From Stenotrophomonas maltophilia (GTDB lineage: Bacteria > Pseudomonadota > Gammaproteobacteria > Xanthomonadales > Xanthomonadaceae): DNA of 64,000 nt. Within the stretch, counting starts at the first letter, position 1, and the number at the start of each line of letters is the position of its first letter. The stretch is from contig NZ_CP154630.1 of assembly GCF_039555535.1 (NCBI RefSeq), positions 3,795,001-3,859,000 on the forward strand. The letters are read 5' to 3'. A program made the position numbers and the translations under genes. Shown piece by piece: positions 28,572 through 39,797 of this stretch. The notes under the pieces are model-generated. The model was not told the DNA's origin, did no database searches, and saw only the letters and a program-made list of their open reading frames with translations.

Positions 28572-29765
28572 ATGAAGACCTCAACCGTTTCCCGCACCCG
28601 GCCCCTGCTGGCCACCCTCGCCGCCACCCTGCTGGCCCTGCCCGCTGCAGTCCAGGCCTCAGAGCCGGGCGAGCTGCTCAGCGCAGCGCCCTATCGTGCC
28701 GCCTGGGTGCCCTCGAAGGCATCCCAGGCGTACCTGCTCAGCTACCGCACGCCCGATCATCACAACCGGCTGGCGCAGGGCACCGGTCTGCTCTATCTGC
28801 CGGCAGGCACGGCGCCAGCGGGCGGCTGGCCGGTCGTTGCCTGGGCGCATGGCACCCAGGGCATTGCCGATCACTGCGCCCCTTCCCGTTCCGGCCCCAC
28901 CCACGCCGAACGCGATGGGCGCTTCCTGGACGCCTTCCTCGCCCAGGGCTACGCCGTCGTCGCGGCCGACTATCAGGGCCTCGGCAGCCCCGGCGATCAC
29001 GCCTACCTGCATGTACGCACCGCCGCGCGCAACAGCATCGACATGGTCAAGGCCAGCCATCGGTTCCTGGGCAGCCGCCTGTCACCGCGCTGGGTCTCGG
29101 TGGGCTACTCGCAGGGCGGTGCCGCGGCGCTCAGCGCCGGCCACCAGGCTGCCGCCTATTCCGGCCCCGGCCTGCAGTACAAGGGCAGCTTCACCGCAGG
29201 CACGCCCACGGCCGTGGAGATGACCGCACTGGTGATGCGCCCCGACAGCCGCAGCGCCAATCCCGGCGCACTCAATGCCTACCATGCCTATCTGCTTGAT
29301 GGCCTGCTGCAGGTGGCGCCGCAGATCGACCGCGTGCTGAGCCCGCAGGGGCGGGCACGCATTGCCCTGGCCCGACAGCACTGCCTGACCGATCTGGCGG
29401 CACAGCTGGAGGGCGCCAGCACCGGCGAGATGTTCAGCGCGCCGTTGACCTCGGTGCCGGGCATCTGGACGCTGCTGCACGACTATCTGGGCGTGCCACG
29501 GCACGGGTTCGCCCAGCCGCTGATGCTGGCCCACGGCACGCGCGATCAGGACGTGCCCTATCTGACCACCCTGCTGTATGCCGCCGGCTTGGCCCTGCGC
29601 GGCGAACCCGTGGCCTTCCGCCAGTATCCGGTCGACCACCGCGCCACGCTGGATGCGGCCACCGCTGACGGGGTGGCCTTCGTAAAAGCACGCCTGGCAG
29701 ATGCCCGCTTCGACGAAGCCGCCGAAGCCACCGGCCTGGAAAAACTGCTGGACGCCGCACGGTAG
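28572..29765 (+). CDS. Secreted alpha/beta hydrolase, secretory-lipase-like
   Basis: 397 aa. Signal peptide (residues 1-30, ending PAAVQA), then an alpha/beta hydrolase domain: oxyanion region AWAHGTQGIADHC, the nucleophile elbow GYSQGG (S180), an Asp candidate in HGTRDQDVP (about residue 325) and a His candidate in PVDHRATLD (about 355). The layout matches the secretory lipase (LIP) group of hydrolases that cleave esters outside the cytoplasm; the substrate is not known. The start at 28572 has GGAG 5 nt upstream and directly begins the signal peptide; an upstream ATG at 28497 is less likely. A single-gene unit. Confidence 0.8.
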   Translation: MKTSTVSRTRPLLATLAATLLALPAAVQASEPGELLSAAPYRAAWVPSKASQAYLLSYRTPDHHNRLAQGTGLLYLPAGTAPAGGWPVVAWAHGTQGIADHCAPSRSGPTHAERDGRFLDAFLAQGYAVVAADYQGLGSPGDHAYLHVRTAARNSIDMVKASHRFLGSRLSPRWVSVGYSQGGAAALSAGHQAAAYSGPGLQYKGSFTAGTPTAVEMTALVMRPDSRSANPGALNAYHAYLLDGLLQVAPQIDRVLSPQGRARIALARQHCLTDLAAQLEGASTGEMFSAPLTSVPGIWTLLHDYLGVPRHGFAQPLMLAHGTRDQDVPYLTTLLYAAGLALRGEPVAFRQYPVDHRATLDAATADGVAFVKARLADARFDEAAEATGLEKLLDAAR

Positions 29766-29862
29766 ATCCACGACATGCGTGGATGATCTTCGACGATCGT
29801 GCGGACCAAGGTCCGCACCCACCGGAGAGGGGCCAACGGGTTGCCGGCCAGCGGCCGGCATT
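29762..29862. repeat. Cluster of three short palindromes
   Basis: A GTAGATCCACG palindrome (29762-29784), a perfect 9-bp hairpin GTGCGGACC/GGTCCGCAC (29799-29818) and a GCCGGCC-type palindrome (29842-29862), all between the convergent stop codons of the hydrolase gene and nadE. Confidence 0.7.
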
Positions 29863-29878
29863 ACCCCCCACCGCTACC

Positions 29879-31513
29879 TCAGCCCTTGTAGCCGTTGCTG
29901 ATCGGGTAACGACGCTCGCGGCCGAACGCGCGACGCGAGACCTTGGGCCCTGGCGCGGCCTGGTGCCGCTTCCATTCGCTGATGCGCACCAGGCGCAGCA
30001 CGCGGTCGACCACGGCGGCGGCGTAACCGGCGGCAACGATCTCCGTGCGCGACTGCTCCTGGTCGATGTAGCGGTACAGGATCCCGTCCAGCACGTCGTA
30101 GGCCGGCAGCGAGTCCTGGTCCAGCTGGTTCTCGCGCAGTTCGGCCGACGGCGGGCGGCTGATCACCGCCGGCGGGATCACCGGTGCACCGCCCACGGTA
30201 TTGCGCCACTTCGACAGGCCGAACACTTCGGTCTTGTACAGGTCCTTCAACGGCGCATAGCCACCGCACATGTCGCCGTAGATGGTGGCGTAGCCCACCG
30301 CGTATTCGCTCTTGTTGCCGGTGGTCAGCAGCAAGCCGCCGAACTTGTTGGCCAGCGCCATCAGGATCACGCCACGGCTGCGCGACTGCAGGTTCTCTTC
30401 GGTCACGTCCGGCGTGGTGCCCTCGAACATCGGCGCCAGCGATTCCATCAGGCCCTTGAACGCCGGCTCGATCGAGACCGCTTCCAGCTTCACGCCCAGT
30501 GCCTGGCACTGTTCGGCCGCCAGGTCATTGGACAGGCCGGCGGTGTAGCGCGACGGCAGGCGCACCGCGGTGACGTTCTCCGCCCCCATCGCGTCCACCG
30601 CCATGGCCAGTACCAGTGCCGAATCGATGCCACCGGACAGGCCCAGCCACACCTTCCTGAAGCCGTTCTTGCGGCAGTAGTCCTGGATGCCGCGGGTGAC
30701 GGCACGCCACGCCAGTGCATCCATGCTTTCGTCGCCATCGTCCATCCACACGTGCGGCATGAAGCGGCGCGTTTCGCCGTCGTACTCCACCACCAGCCAC
30801 TGGTCGACGAAGGCGGCGGCGGCGGGGTGCACCGTGCCGTCACCATCGGCCACCACCGAGGCGCCATCGAACACCAGCGCATCCTGGCCACCGACCACAT
30901 TGAGATAGGCGATTGCCGCGCCACTCTCGCGGGTACGTGCGGCCAGCACCGCATCGCGCTGGGCGTGCTTGCCGCGCTCGTACGGCGAGGCATTGGGTAC
31001 CACCACCAGCTGCGCGCCGGCGCGCACGGTGTCGGCCAACGGCTCGGCGAACCACAGGTCCTCGCAGATCAGCAGACCCACCGGAATGCCGTTGACCTCG
31101 AACACGCAGCTGCCACCGTCCGGATCGACATCGAAGTAGCGGCGTTCGTCGAACACGGCGTAATTGGGCAGCTCACGCTTGCGGTAGGTCTGCTCGACCA
31201 GGCCATCGCGCAGCACGCTGGCGGCGTTGTAGACCACCGCGCCAGCCGCCTGCGGCCAGCCGACCACCGCGGTGATGCCGCGGCAGGCCGCGGCGATGCG
31301 CGTCATTGCCTGCTCGCACTCGTACAGGAAGCCCGGGCGCAGCAGCAGGTCTTCCGGCGGATAGCCGCTCACCGCCAGCTCGGGGAACATCACCAGCTCG
31401 GCGCCGTACTCGTCGCGCGCCTGGCCGATCATCTCGATGATGCGCTCGGTGTTGCCGGCGACATCGCCGACCGGGAAGTCGAACTGCGCCATCGCGATGC
31501 GGATCGAAGCCAT
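29879..31513 (-). CDS. nadE: Glutamine-dependent NAD+ synthetase
   Basis: 544 aa: an N-terminal carbon-nitrogen hydrolase (glutaminase) domain with triad candidates Glu in FPELAVSGYPPEDLL (about 46), Lys in YRKRELPNY (about 115) and Cys in ICEDLWF (about 150), and a C-terminal synthetase domain (from about residue 285) with the ATP-binding motif GLSGGIDSALVLA and LLTTGNKSEYAVGY. It amidates deamido-NAD+ to NAD+ with glutamine as ammonia donor, the last step of NAD synthesis. The first residues of the ORF above 31513 lack homology and the MASIRIAMAQ start matches the family. No Shine-Dalgarno is evident. Confidence 0.93.
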   Translation of the reverse strand: MASIRIAMAQFDFPVGDVAGNTERIIEMIGQARDEYGAELVMFPELAVSGYPPEDLLLRPGFLYECEQAMTRIAAACRGITAVVGWPQAAGAVVYNAASVLRDGLVEQTYRKRELPNYAVFDERRYFDVDPDGGSCVFEVNGIPVGLLICEDLWFAEPLADTVRAGAQLVVVPNASPYERGKHAQRDAVLAARTRESGAAIAYLNVVGGQDALVFDGASVVADGDGTVHPAAAAFVDQWLVVEYDGETRRFMPHVWMDDGDESMDALAWRAVTRGIQDYCRKNGFRKVWLGLSGGIDSALVLAMAVDAMGAENVTAVRLPSRYTAGLSNDLAAEQCQALGVKLEAVSIEPAFKGLMESLAPMFEGTTPDVTEENLQSRSRGVILMALANKFGGLLLTTGNKSEYAVGYATIYGDMCGGYAPLKDLYKTEVFGLSKWRNTVGGAPVIPPAVISRPPSAELRENQLDQDSLPAYDVLDGILYRYIDQEQSRTEIVAAGYAAAVVDRVLRLVRISEWKRHQAAPGPKVSRRAFGRERRYPISNGYKG

Positions 31514-31603
31514 GGGAATCCAGCCTGTGGTTGCAATGCCGCCATTGTAACGCCGCGCCATGCGCGCGCCGGGCGCGCTCACTGCGTGGACAGCCCTGGC
31601 TCA

Positions 31604-31747
31604 GTAGATCCACGCCGTGCGTGGATGGAGCCGACCGGGACACTGCCAGACGCAGAACAGCCGCCCGGAGGCGGCTGTTCTATTGAAGCAGGTAGAGCAG
31701 TCGACTAACAGTCGACTCTACCGATCGTGCCGGCCGCAGGCCGGCAA
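31604..31747. repeat. Palindrome cluster between sucD and nadE
   Basis: From left: a GTAGATCCACGC palindrome (31604-31626), a strong 12-bp hairpin AGAACAGCCGCC/GGCGGCTGTTCT with CGGA loop (31654-31681), a palindrome built on AGTCGACTAACAGTCGACT (31691-31722), and a GCCGGCC-type palindrome (31729-31747). The second has no T run on either strand but may act as the 3' end of the sucCD mRNA. Confidence 0.65.
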
Positions 31748-31752
31748 CAATC

Positions 31753-32628
31753 TTATTTCACCAGCTTGGCGATGGCAGCGCCCAGGTCGCCCGGCGAGCG
31801 GACGGTGACAACACCGGCAGCTTCCATGGCAGCGAACTTGCCTTCGGCAGTGCCCTTGCCGCCCGAGGCGATCGCACCGGCGTGGCCCATGCGCTTGCCG
31901 GCCGGAGCCGACGCACCGGCGATGAAACCGACGACCGGCTTCTTCACGTGGTTCTTGATGTACTCGGCGCCGGCTTCCTCGGCGTCGCCGCCGATTTCGC
32001 CCACCATGATGATGCCTTCGGTCTGCGGGTCTTCGTTGAACAGCTTCAGGCAGTCGACGAAGTTCAGGCCGTTGATCGGGTCGCCACCGATGCCGATGCA
32101 GGTGGACTGGCCCAGGCCGACTTCGGTGGTCTGCTTGACCGCTTCATAGGTCAGGGTGCCCGAACGCGACACGATGCCGATCTTGCCCGGCTGGTGGATG
32201 TGGCCCGGCATGATGCCGATCTTGCACTCACCCGGAGTGATGACGCCCGGGCAGTTCGGCCCGATCAGCACGGTGTCCGGATGCGAGCGGGTCAGCACGT
32301 TCTTGACGCGCAGCATGTCCAGCACCGGGATGCCTTCGGTGATGCAGACGATGACCTTGATGCCGGCAGCAGCGGCTTCCAGGATCGCGTCAGCCGCGTA
32401 CGGCGGCGGCACGTAGATGACCGAGGCATTGGCGCCGGTGCTCTGCACGGCGTCGGCAACGGTGTTGAAGACCGGCAGGTCGATGTGGGTGGTGCCACCC
32501 TTGCCCGGGGTCACGCCGCCGACAACCTGGGTGCCGTACTCGATCATCTGAGTGGCGTGGAAGGTGCCCTGCTGGCCGGTGAAGCCCTGCACGATCACCT
32601 TGGTGTTCTTGTTGATCAAAACAGACAT
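31753..32628 (-). CDS. sucD: Succinyl-CoA synthetase alpha subunit
   Basis: 291 aa. CoA-binding Rossmann domain at the N-terminus ([20 protein letters not shown]) and the ligase domain containing the active-site histidine in [18 protein letters not shown] (H about residue 247), with GIGGDPI near 170. SucCD makes ATP (or GTP) from succinyl-CoA in the citrate cycle. It follows sucC by 21 nt on the same strand, with GGAATTCC-type sequence between, so the subunits are co-transcribed. Confidence 0.97.
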   Translation of the reverse strand: MSVLINKNTKVIVQGFTGQQGTFHATQMIEYGTQVVGGVTPGKGGTTHIDLPVFNTVADAVQSTGANASVIYVPPPYAADAILEAAAAGIKVIVCITEGIPVLDMLRVKNVLTRSHPDTVLIGPNCPGVITPGECKIGIMPGHIHQPGKIGIVSRSGTLTYEAVKQTTEVGLGQSTCIGIGGDPINGLNFVDCLKLFNEDPQTEGIIMVGEIGGDAEEAGAEYIKNHVKKPVVGFIAGASAPAGKRMGHAGAIASGGKGTAEGKFAAMEAAGVVTVRSPGDLGAAIAKLVK

Positions 32629-32649
32629 TGGAATTCCTTGGTGTCGGTA

Positions 32650-33819
32650 TCAGGCGGCGTTCTTGACAGCTTCAACGATCTTCTTGGCGCCATCGTTGAT
32701 GTTGTCAGCCGGGATGATGGCCATGCCGCTGTCACGCAGCAGCTGCTTGCCTTCTTCCACGTTGGTGCCTTCCAGGCGCACCACGACCGGAACCTTGACG
32801 CCCACTTCCTTCACGGCGGCGATGATGCCTTCGGCAATCATGTCGCAGCGGACGATGCCGCCGAAGATGTTGACGAAGATGCCTTCGACCTTGTCCGAGG
32901 ACAGGATCAGCTTGAAGGCTTCGATGACGCGCTGCTTGTTGGCACCGCCGCCCACGTCCAGGAAGTTCGCCGGCTCGCCGCCGTTGAGCTTGATGACGTC
33001 CATGGTGGCCATGGCCAGGCCGGCGCCGTTCACCATGCAGCCGATGTTGCCGTCCATGGTGACGTAGTTGATGTCCAGCTCCGAAGCGATCACTTCGGTC
33101 GGATCTTCCTGGGTCTTGTCGCGCATGGCGACCAGGGCCTTCTGGCGGAACGCGGCGTTGTCGTCGCTGTCGAACTTGCCGTCCAGCGCGTACAGGTTGC
33201 CGTCGTCCAGGATGGCCAGCGGGTTGATTTCAACCAGGGCCAGGTCTTTTTCGTTGAACAGGCGGTACAGGTTCACCATGATGCTGGCGAACTGGCCGGC
33301 CTGCTTGGCGGTCAGGCCCAGCTTGAAGCCGAAATCACGGCCGTGGTAACCCTGCACGCCTTCGACGAAGTCGACGTTCAGCGAGTGGATCAGCTCCGGG
33401 GTTTCAGCAGCGACCTGCTCGATCTCCACGCCGCCTTCCGAAGAGGCGATGTAGGTGATGGTCTTGGTGCCACGGTCGACCAGCACCGACAGGTACAGTT
33501 CCTTGACGATCTCGCCGGCTGTGGTCACCAGCACCAGGTTGACCGGCAGTTCAACGCCTGCGGTCTGGTAGGTGGCCATCTTGGTGCCGAGCATCTTGGC
33601 CGCAGCGGCCTTCACGTCGTCGGTGGTCTTGCAGAACTTGACGCCGCCAGCCTTGCCGCGGCCGCCAGCGTGGATCTGCGCCTTGACCATCCAGGGGCCC
33701 TGGCCCAGGGAGTTGGCAGCGGCAACCGCTTCGTCCGGGGTCGCAGCGACCTTGCCGGCCGGGACCGGGATGCCGTACTCGGCAAGCAGTTGTTTTGACT
33801 GGTATTCGTGGAAATTCAT
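32650..33819 (-). CDS. sucC: Succinyl-CoA synthetase beta subunit
   Basis: 389 aa, the typical length. N-terminal ATP-grasp domain ([20 protein letters not shown]..., with [11 protein letters not shown] near residue 50) and the CoA-ligase C-terminal domain with [21 protein letters not shown] and [16 protein letters not shown]. It binds nucleotide and, with SucD, forms the cytosolic citrate-cycle enzyme. It is first in a two-gene operon and divergent from pilS across a 306-bp gap. ATG at 33819; a Shine-Dalgarno of CCTATTCC-type complement (GGAATAG) lies about 9 nt upstream on the minus strand. Confidence 0.97.
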   Translation of the reverse strand: MNFHEYQSKQLLAEYGIPVPAGKVAATPDEAVAAANSLGQGPWMVKAQIHAGGRGKAGGVKFCKTTDDVKAAAAKMLGTKMATYQTAGVELPVNLVLVTTAGEIVKELYLSVLVDRGTKTITYIASSEGGVEIEQVAAETPELIHSLNVDFVEGVQGYHGRDFGFKLGLTAKQAGQFASIMVNLYRLFNEKDLALVEINPLAILDDGNLYALDGKFDSDDNAAFRQKALVAMRDKTQEDPTEVIASELDINYVTMDGNIGCMVNGAGLAMATMDVIKLNGGEPANFLDVGGGANKQRVIEAFKLILSSDKVEGIFVNIFGGIVRCDMIAEGIIAAVKEVGVKVPVVVRLEGTNVEEGKQLLRDSGMAIIPADNINDGAKKIVEAVKNAA

Positions 33820-34125
33820 GCGTCACCGTGGGAATAGGAACGACCGCACGCAATTCCTCAGGGCCCCGGCGGGGCGCCGGCATGGACCGCGGCGGGCCCA
33901 CTATTGTGGCCGAGCCGGCGCCGGGGCGCAAAGAAGTCTGTACAAAACGCCGGACGCGGGCAGATTTCCACCATCATAAATGCGCGATCCGGGCCACTTC
34001 GGCGGCGCCCGGCCGGGGGCCCTATACTGCCCTTCGCAAACGCGACGTGCCGGCCCGGCTTCAGGGGGCGCCGGCCAGGCCCGCCGCAGAATCCAGACCC
34101 AGGCAGCCAGAAGGGGAGTTCCGGC
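33820..34125. promoter_or_regulatory. Divergent sucC / pilS promoter region (306 bp)
   Basis: No gene is seen. A perfect -10-like TATACT on the plus strand at 34023-34028, about 98 nt before the pilS GTG, is the best pilS promoter candidate; its -35 is weak (TTCGGC at 33998). On the minus strand CACAAT at 33901-33906 preceded by TTTGCG (18-nt spacer) could serve sucC. GC-rich palindromes (GGGCCC, GGCGCC) occur. An AAGGGGAG Shine-Dalgarno lies just before the pilS start. Confidence 0.45.
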
Positions 34126-35739
34126 GTGTCACCCAGTGCTTCATTGATCGACCGCATCGAATCGATTCCGCGGCGTGAACTGTATTTCTTCGCGCTGTAC
34201 CGGGTGCTGATCGCTACGGTCATCGCCGCCCTGCTCTACAGCCCGTTGTCGGCCATGGTCGGTGAAGCCCATCACCCGCGGCTGGCCGACGTCGTTGCGG
34301 TCATCTACCTGGCCCTGTCGCTGCTGGCCCTGGCACTCGGCCGCAACGAACGCTGGCTGCGTCCGATCGTGGTCAGCGGCGTGCTGGTGGATATCGTGGC
34401 CGCCACCCTGCTGTCGCACGCCCTGCCCGGCGCCAGTGCCGGCATCTCGATGTCGCTGCTGTTCAACATCGCCGCCGCCGCCACCCTGCTCCCGCTCAGC
34501 CTGGGGCTGGGCCTGGCGCTGGCCGCCAGTCTGGCCACCGGCGTGGAGTACACATGGAAGCTGCTGGAAGGCGGCGACCCCACCCGCACCCTGGCCGAAC
34601 TGGCGATGTTCGCCACCAGCTACCTGGCACTGGCCTTCATCAGCTACCAGGTGGGCAACCGCGCTCGCCGCAACCAGCAACTGGCCAACCAGCGCGGCGA
34701 CGAAGTAGCCAACCTGTTCCAGATCAACGAACTGATCATCCGCCGCATGCGCACCGGCGTGCTGGTGGTGGACGCCGACAACCGCATCACCCTGGCCAAC
34801 GAAGCCGCCTCGATGCTGCTGGGCGACAACGACGGCAACGGCGAAAGCGGGCGCCTGGACCTGGCCAGCGCCGCACCGGAACTGGCGCGCAGGCTGCAGC
34901 GCTGGCGCAATGGCTGGGCACAGGACGAACTGCCGCTGCAGCTCAACCCCGACCAGCCGGAAGTGCAGCCGCGCTTCGCCCGCCTGCTGGCCGGCAGCGA
35001 CCTTGCGCTGGTGTTCCTGGATGATTCCAGCGTGGTCTCGCGCCGCGCCGAATCGCTCACCCTTTCCGCGATGGGCCGCTTCTCGGCCAGCCTCGCCCAC
35101 GAGATCCGCAACCCGCTGGCGGCGATCAACTATGCCGTGCAGCTGCTCGAGGAAGGTACCGGCTTCAACGAGAGCGACCGCCGCCTGCTGCAGATCATCC
35201 GCCAGCAATGCCAGCGCACCAACGGCATCGTCGAAAGCGTGCTGGGCCTGGCACGGCGCGAGCGTGCCACGCCCGAGAACGTGGACCTGGTCGCCTTCGT
35301 GCGCCGCTTCGTGCTGGAGTACAAGCAGGGCCAGACCCTGGAGACCGACAGCATCGAACCGATCATCAGCGATACCTCGGTGATGGCCCAGGTCGACACC
35401 AAGCATCTCTACCAGGTGCTGACCGTGCTGGTGCACAACGCGCTGAAGTACGGCCGCATCGGCCAGCAGCCGGCACGGGTGCGGCTGCGCGTGGCCCAGC
35501 ACGAACGCAGCGCGGTGATCGACGTGATGGACCGTGGCCCGGGTATCCCCGAGAGCGTGGCCGCGCAGCTGTTCCGGCCCTTCTTCACCACGTCCGAGCA
35601 TGGCACCGGACTGGGCCTGTATATCGCGCGCGAACTGTGCCGGGCCAACCAGGCCCGCCTGGACTACATCGCGGTGCCGGCCGGCGGCTCCTGCTTCCGC
35701 CTGGTGCTGCCCGGTCCACACACGCTGCTGCCCAGCTGA
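34126..35739 (+). CDS. pilS: Type IV pilus sensor histidine kinase PilS
   Basis: 537 aa. Six transmembrane helices fill about residues 15-175, as in PilS of Pseudomonas and Xanthomonas; a PAS-like linker (about 195-300) is followed by HisKA with H325 in SLAHEIRNPLAAINYA and HATPase motifs LVHNALKYGR (N), DRGPGIP (G1) and GTGLGLYIA (G2). The GTG at 34126 is chosen because AAGGGGAG lies 7 nt upstream; the frame above it is GC-rich noise. It phosphorylates PilR, encoded 60 nt downstream, to drive sigma-54-dependent pilin transcription. Confidence 0.93.
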   Translation: MSPSASLIDRIESIPRRELYFFALYRVLIATVIAALLYSPLSAMVGEAHHPRLADVVAVIYLALSLLALALGRNERWLRPIVVSGVLVDIVAATLLSHALPGASAGISMSLLFNIAAAATLLPLSLGLGLALAASLATGVEYTWKLLEGGDPTRTLAELAMFATSYLALAFISYQVGNRARRNQQLANQRGDEVANLFQINELIIRRMRTGVLVVDADNRITLANEAASMLLGDNDGNGESGRLDLASAAPELARRLQRWRNGWAQDELPLQLNPDQPEVQPRFARLLAGSDLALVFLDDSSVVSRRAESLTLSAMGRFSASLAHEIRNPLAAINYAVQLLEEGTGFNESDRRLLQIIRQQCQRTNGIVESVLGLARRERATPENVDLVAFVRRFVLEYKQGQTLETDSIEPIISDTSVMAQVDTKHLYQVLTVLVHNALKYGRIGQQPARVRLRVAQHERSAVIDVMDRGPGIPESVAAQLFRPFFTTSEHGTGLGLYIARELCRANQARLDYIAVPAGGSCFRLVLPGPHTLLPS

Positions 35740-35799
35740 TTCCCATCCTGTGCGTCAAACATTTGTCGCTTCCAGCCCCCTCGTTTATCTTTCACGCCC

Positions 35800-37173
35800 A
35801 TGAATGAAACCCGCAGCGCCCTCGTCGTCGACGACGAACGCGACATCCGCGAACTGCTGGTGCTGACCCTCGGCCGCATGGGGCTGCGCATCAGTACCGC
35901 CGCGAACCTGGCCGAGGCACGTGAGCTGCTGGCCAGCAATCCGTACGACCTGTGCATCACCGACATGCGCCTGCCGGATGGCAACGGCATCGAGCTCGTC
36001 AGCGAGATCGCCCAGCACTACCCGCGCACGCCGGTGGCGATGATCACCGCGTTCGGCAGCATGGATCTGGCCGTGGAGGCGCTGAAGGCCGGCGCGTTCG
36101 ATTTCGTCAGCAAGCCGGTGGACATCTCGGTGCTGCGCGGACTGGTCAAGCACGCGCTGGAACTCAACAACGCCGAGCGCCCGGCACCGGGCCCCAACGC
36201 CGAACAGGGCGGGCGCCTGCTCGGCCACTCACAGGCCATGGATGTGCTGCGCACCACCATCGGCAAGGTCGCGCGCAGCCAGGCGCCGGTCTACATCCTC
36301 GGCGAGTCGGGCGTCGGCAAGGAGCTGGTCGCACGCACCATCCATGCGCAGGGCGCGCGCGCGGCCGGCCCGTTCGTGCCGGTCAACTGCGGCGCCATTC
36401 CCGGCGAGCTGATGGAGAGCGAATTCTTCGGCCACCGCAAGGGCAGTTTCAGCGGCGCGCACGCCGACAAGCCCGGCCTGTTCCAGGCGGCGCATGGCGG
36501 CACCCTGTTCCTGGACGAAGTGGCTGAACTGCCACTGCAGATGCAGGTGAAGCTGCTGCGCGCGATCCAGGAAAAGTCGGTGCGCGCGGTGGGGGCGGCC
36601 AACGAGGAGCCGGTGGATGTCCGCATCCTCTCGGCCACCCACAAGGATCTGGCCGAGCTGGTCGAGGACGGGCGCTTCCGCCACGACCTGTACTACCGCA
36701 TCAACGTGATCGAACTGAAGGTGCCGCCGCTGCGCGAGCGCCGTCAGGACCTGCCCGAACTGGCCGCGGCCGTGCTGGCCCGATTGGCCCGCAGCCACGG
36801 CCGTGCCACCCCGCTGCTGGCGCCGTCGGCGCTGGAAGCGCTGGCGCAGTACGCGTTCCCGGGCAATGTGCGCGAGCTGGAGAACATCCTGGAACGTGCG
36901 CTGGCCCTGGCCGAGGAAGACTGCATCGGCGCCGACGACCTGCGCCTGCCGCAGCACGCGCCGCGTGCACCCGGCAGCGCGGCGCCCGCCGAAGCGGTGG
37001 CCGACCTGCAGCCGGGCAGCGCCGCCCTGCCCTCCTACATCGAGCAGCTCGAGCGCAGCGCCATCCAGCGTGCGCTGGAAGAGAACCGCTGGAACAAGAC
37101 CCGTACTGCCGCGCAGCTGGGCATCACCTTCCGTGCGCTGCGCTACAAGTTGAAGAAGCTGGGGATGGAGTAG
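35800..37173 (+). CDS. pilR: Sigma-54-dependent response regulator PilR
   Basis: 457 aa NtrC-type activator: receiver (1-120, phospho-acceptor D55 in LCITDMRLPDG), AAA+ sigma-54 interaction domain with Walker A GESGVGKE (about 170), a GAFTGA-equivalent loop reading GSFSGAHAD (about 215) and Walker B GGTLFLDEVAEL, and a Fis-type helix-turn-helix at the C-terminus (KTRTAAQLGITFRALRYKLKK). The GAFTGA motif is changed to SFSGAH, a common PilR variant. The stop codon TAG lies within a SMAG repeat that begins here. A -24/-12 promoter upstream of the pilin at 40.2 kb is the expected target. Confidence 0.95.
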   Translation: MNETRSALVVDDERDIRELLVLTLGRMGLRISTAANLAEARELLASNPYDLCITDMRLPDGNGIELVSEIAQHYPRTPVAMITAFGSMDLAVEALKAGAFDFVSKPVDISVLRGLVKHALELNNAERPAPGPNAEQGGRLLGHSQAMDVLRTTIGKVARSQAPVYILGESGVGKELVARTIHAQGARAAGPFVPVNCGAIPGELMESEFFGHRKGSFSGAHADKPGLFQAAHGGTLFLDEVAELPLQMQVKLLRAIQEKSVRAVGAANEEPVDVRILSATHKDLAELVEDGRFRHDLYYRINVIELKVPPLRERRQDLPELAAAVLARLARSHGRATPLLAPSALEALAQYAFPGNVRELENILERALALAEEDCIGADDLRLPQHAPRAPGSAAPAEAVADLQPGSAALPSYIEQLERSAIQRALEENRWNKTRTAAQLGITFRALRYKLKKLGME

Positions 37174-37267
37174 AGCCGAGCCCATGCTCGGCTGCGCGGT
37201 GATTGGGGCCACGTAATCCACGCATGGCGTGGATCTACTGTGGAGCCGAGCATGGGCTCGGCTCTAC
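37170..37267. repeat. Three SMAG-type palindromes after pilR
   Basis: 37170-37194 (GAGCCGAGC form; its GTAG supplies the pilR stop codon TAG), 37213-37238 (ATCCACGC form) and 37240-37267 (GAGCCGAGC form ending CTAC). They lie between the convergent ends of pilR and pilB. Confidence 0.8.
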
Positions 37268-37283
37268 GGAAAACCGCGTTGCA

Positions 37284-39017
<1,734 letters not shown>

Positions 39018-39239
39018 ATGAATCCTTGGCTCATGGGGTCATGCCATGCCGTGCGTCTTGCACGGACACCGCACGGGGCAGCAGAACCCGCCGCGACCCA
39101 ATGGCCACCGGCATCGCCAATCCATGAGCAACACTGCCTTGCCCGGCACTCCCGGCCCGGCAGGCACGATCCTGACTCCCCCGGGGATGATAGCCCCGTC
39201 AAGGGGCGGCCAGCATCCCATTGAAGCGCTGAAGTGTGA

Positions 39240-39647
39240 TCAGCAGCCGGTCGGGCGATAGCGCGCTTCGAACGCGCTGCCATCGCAGCTCCAGATGCCC
39301 TCGGCGGAGCGGCGCAGGATCAGGTCCTTGCCGTCCAGCACGCTGTGGCCCTTCAGGGTGCAGCTGATATGGCCGACACCGGATTCACTGAGCTCGGCCT
39401 CGACGTTGGAGCAGTGGGCGTTCTGGGCACCGCCGATAAGATCGGCTGTCACCAGACTGGCCGGACGGTTCTCGTTGACGAGGATTTCCACCTTGGTCTT
39501 TCCCGGCGTGATATCCGCAAGCGCCGCCGCCAACTGGGTGCGCACGACGTATGGCTGAAATGCCACAGTCGCAATCGCCGCAAGGATCGCGATGATGGCC
39601 ACCACGATCATCAGTTCGATGAGCGTGAAACCCTTCTGGGTGTACAT
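39240..39647 (-). CDS. Type IV pilin (second, minor or alternate)
   Basis: 135 aa class IVa pilin. The prepilin leader is only six residues (MYTQKG), cleaved before the phenylalanine of [20 protein letters not shown], with the conserved Glu5 of the mature protein. The globular part (about 110 aa) has C-terminal cysteines in IWSCD and PTGC compatible with a D-loop disulfide, and differs strongly from the neighbouring pilin. AGGGGGAA 5 nt before the ATG at 39647 is a strong ribosome site. The gene follows the major-type pilin gene on the same strand with a weak terminator-like hairpin between, so it may be made in lesser amounts. Confidence 0.88.
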   Translation of the reverse strand: MYTQKGFTLIELMIVVAIIAILAAIATVAFQPYVVRTQLAAALADITPGKTKVEILVNENRPASLVTADLIGGAQNAHCSNVEAELSESGVGHISCTLKGHSVLDGKDLILRRSAEGIWSCDGSAFEARYRPTGC

Positions 39648-39718
39648 GATTCCCCCTGTTTGATCCAGCAATCCCCATTGCTGCCTGCTGACCGGATTTC
39701 ACGGCCCGGTCAGCACAA

Positions 39719-39738
39719 GGCCCGCCGAAGCGGGCCCT
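39719..39738 (-). terminator. Possible attenuator or weak terminator between the two pilin genes
   Basis: On the minus strand a 7-bp stem GGCCCGC/GCGGGCC with TTCG tetraloop (39719-39736), followed by TTGTGCT rather than a run of T. It lies about 60 nt past the stop of the first pilin gene, in a position to reduce read-through to the second. Confidence 0.5.
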
Positions 39739-39797
39739 GTGTTCATCTCATGAAATGAAGGGAGCGTATGCTACGCGCCACTCAGGAAATCATTAGA

